This document shows, one piece after another, positions 5,771-5,800 of a stretch of DNA of 5,800 nucleotides. The notes beneath the pieces are model-generated. The model was not told the DNA's origin. It ran no database searches and saw only the letters and a list, made by a program, of their open reading frames with translations. The position numbers and the translations under genes were made by a program. Source of the stretch: Beijerinckiaceae bacterium (GTDB lineage: Bacteria; Pseudomonadota; Alphaproteobacteria; Rhizobiales; Beijerinckiaceae); the NCBI GenBank assembly GCA_947455285.1, contig CANGOK010000207.1, positions 1 through 5,800 of the forward strand. Reading direction: 5' to 3'. The number at the start of each line of letters is the position of its first letter. Position 1 is the first letter of the stretch.

Positions 5771-5800
5771 GTTCGCGTTTCGACATCGACGCCGCGCCTG
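5767..5800 (+). CDS. Start of a further gene, cut by the window edge; probably ribD
   Basis: An ATG at 5767 overlaps the nrdR stop (ATGA) and opens a frame reading MSSRFDIDAAP to the edge. GGAGG at 5759-5763 lies only three bases upstream, closer than ideal, so translation may rely on coupling to nrdR. Too little is visible to identify the protein. In many alphaproteobacteria nrdR is followed by ribD (bifunctional deaminase/reductase of riboflavin synthesis), and ribD is inferred from that order alone. A later start outside the window is possible. Confidence 0.5.
   Translation, partial: MSSRFDIDAAP

Noticed and set aside
1..5800. tRNA, rRNA, CRISPR, insertion sequences or signs of recent transfer
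   Set aside because: No tRNA-like cloverleaf, spaced direct repeats, transposase or terminal inverted repeats were seen, and the coding regions share a similar GC-rich character.

Overview
The window is a compact, GC-rich stretch of an alphaproteobacterial chromosome, most likely from the Hyphomicrobiales (Rhizobiales). This rests on the protein families and their order: a 3-hydroxyisobutyryl-CoA hydrolase, a small four-helix membrane protein (probably DUF6163), an LdtR-type MarR regulator, a Tat-exported YcbB-like L,D-transpeptidase, then glyA, nrdR and the start of a further gene that is probably ribD. The genus cannot be fixed from the sequence. All genes are on the + strand, and there is no sign of mobile DNA, CRISPR or RNA genes.

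Left part (1-1499): the CoA hydrolase of valine catabolism overlaps the membrane-protein gene by 4 bases (ATGA), so the two are probably one translationally coupled unit. Middle part (1500-3773): a 133-base spacer leads to ldtR. A 250-base spacer with an imperfect 12-bp inverted repeat and a smaller dyad follows, then ldtP, which ends at a textbook rho-independent terminator (3744-3773). This is a regulator-target pair for peptidoglycan 3-3 cross-linking. The best-known example is LdtR/LdtP of Liberibacter, where LdtR controls ldtP and osmotic-stress tolerance.

Right part (3774-5800): a 177-base leader with two small stem-loops just before the start codon leads to glyA (serine hydroxymethyltransferase). 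glyA is followed after 29 bases by nrdR (ribonucleotide reductase repressor), which overlaps the next gene by ATGA. This looks like a glyA-nrdR-(ribD) operon for one-carbon, nucleotide and riboflavin metabolism.

I see no convincing undescribed system. The points most worth checking are regulatory: candidate LdtR operators around ldtR and ldtP, the true ldtR start and the hairpin over its ribosome-binding site, the untranslated leader of ldtP, and the glyA leader structure.
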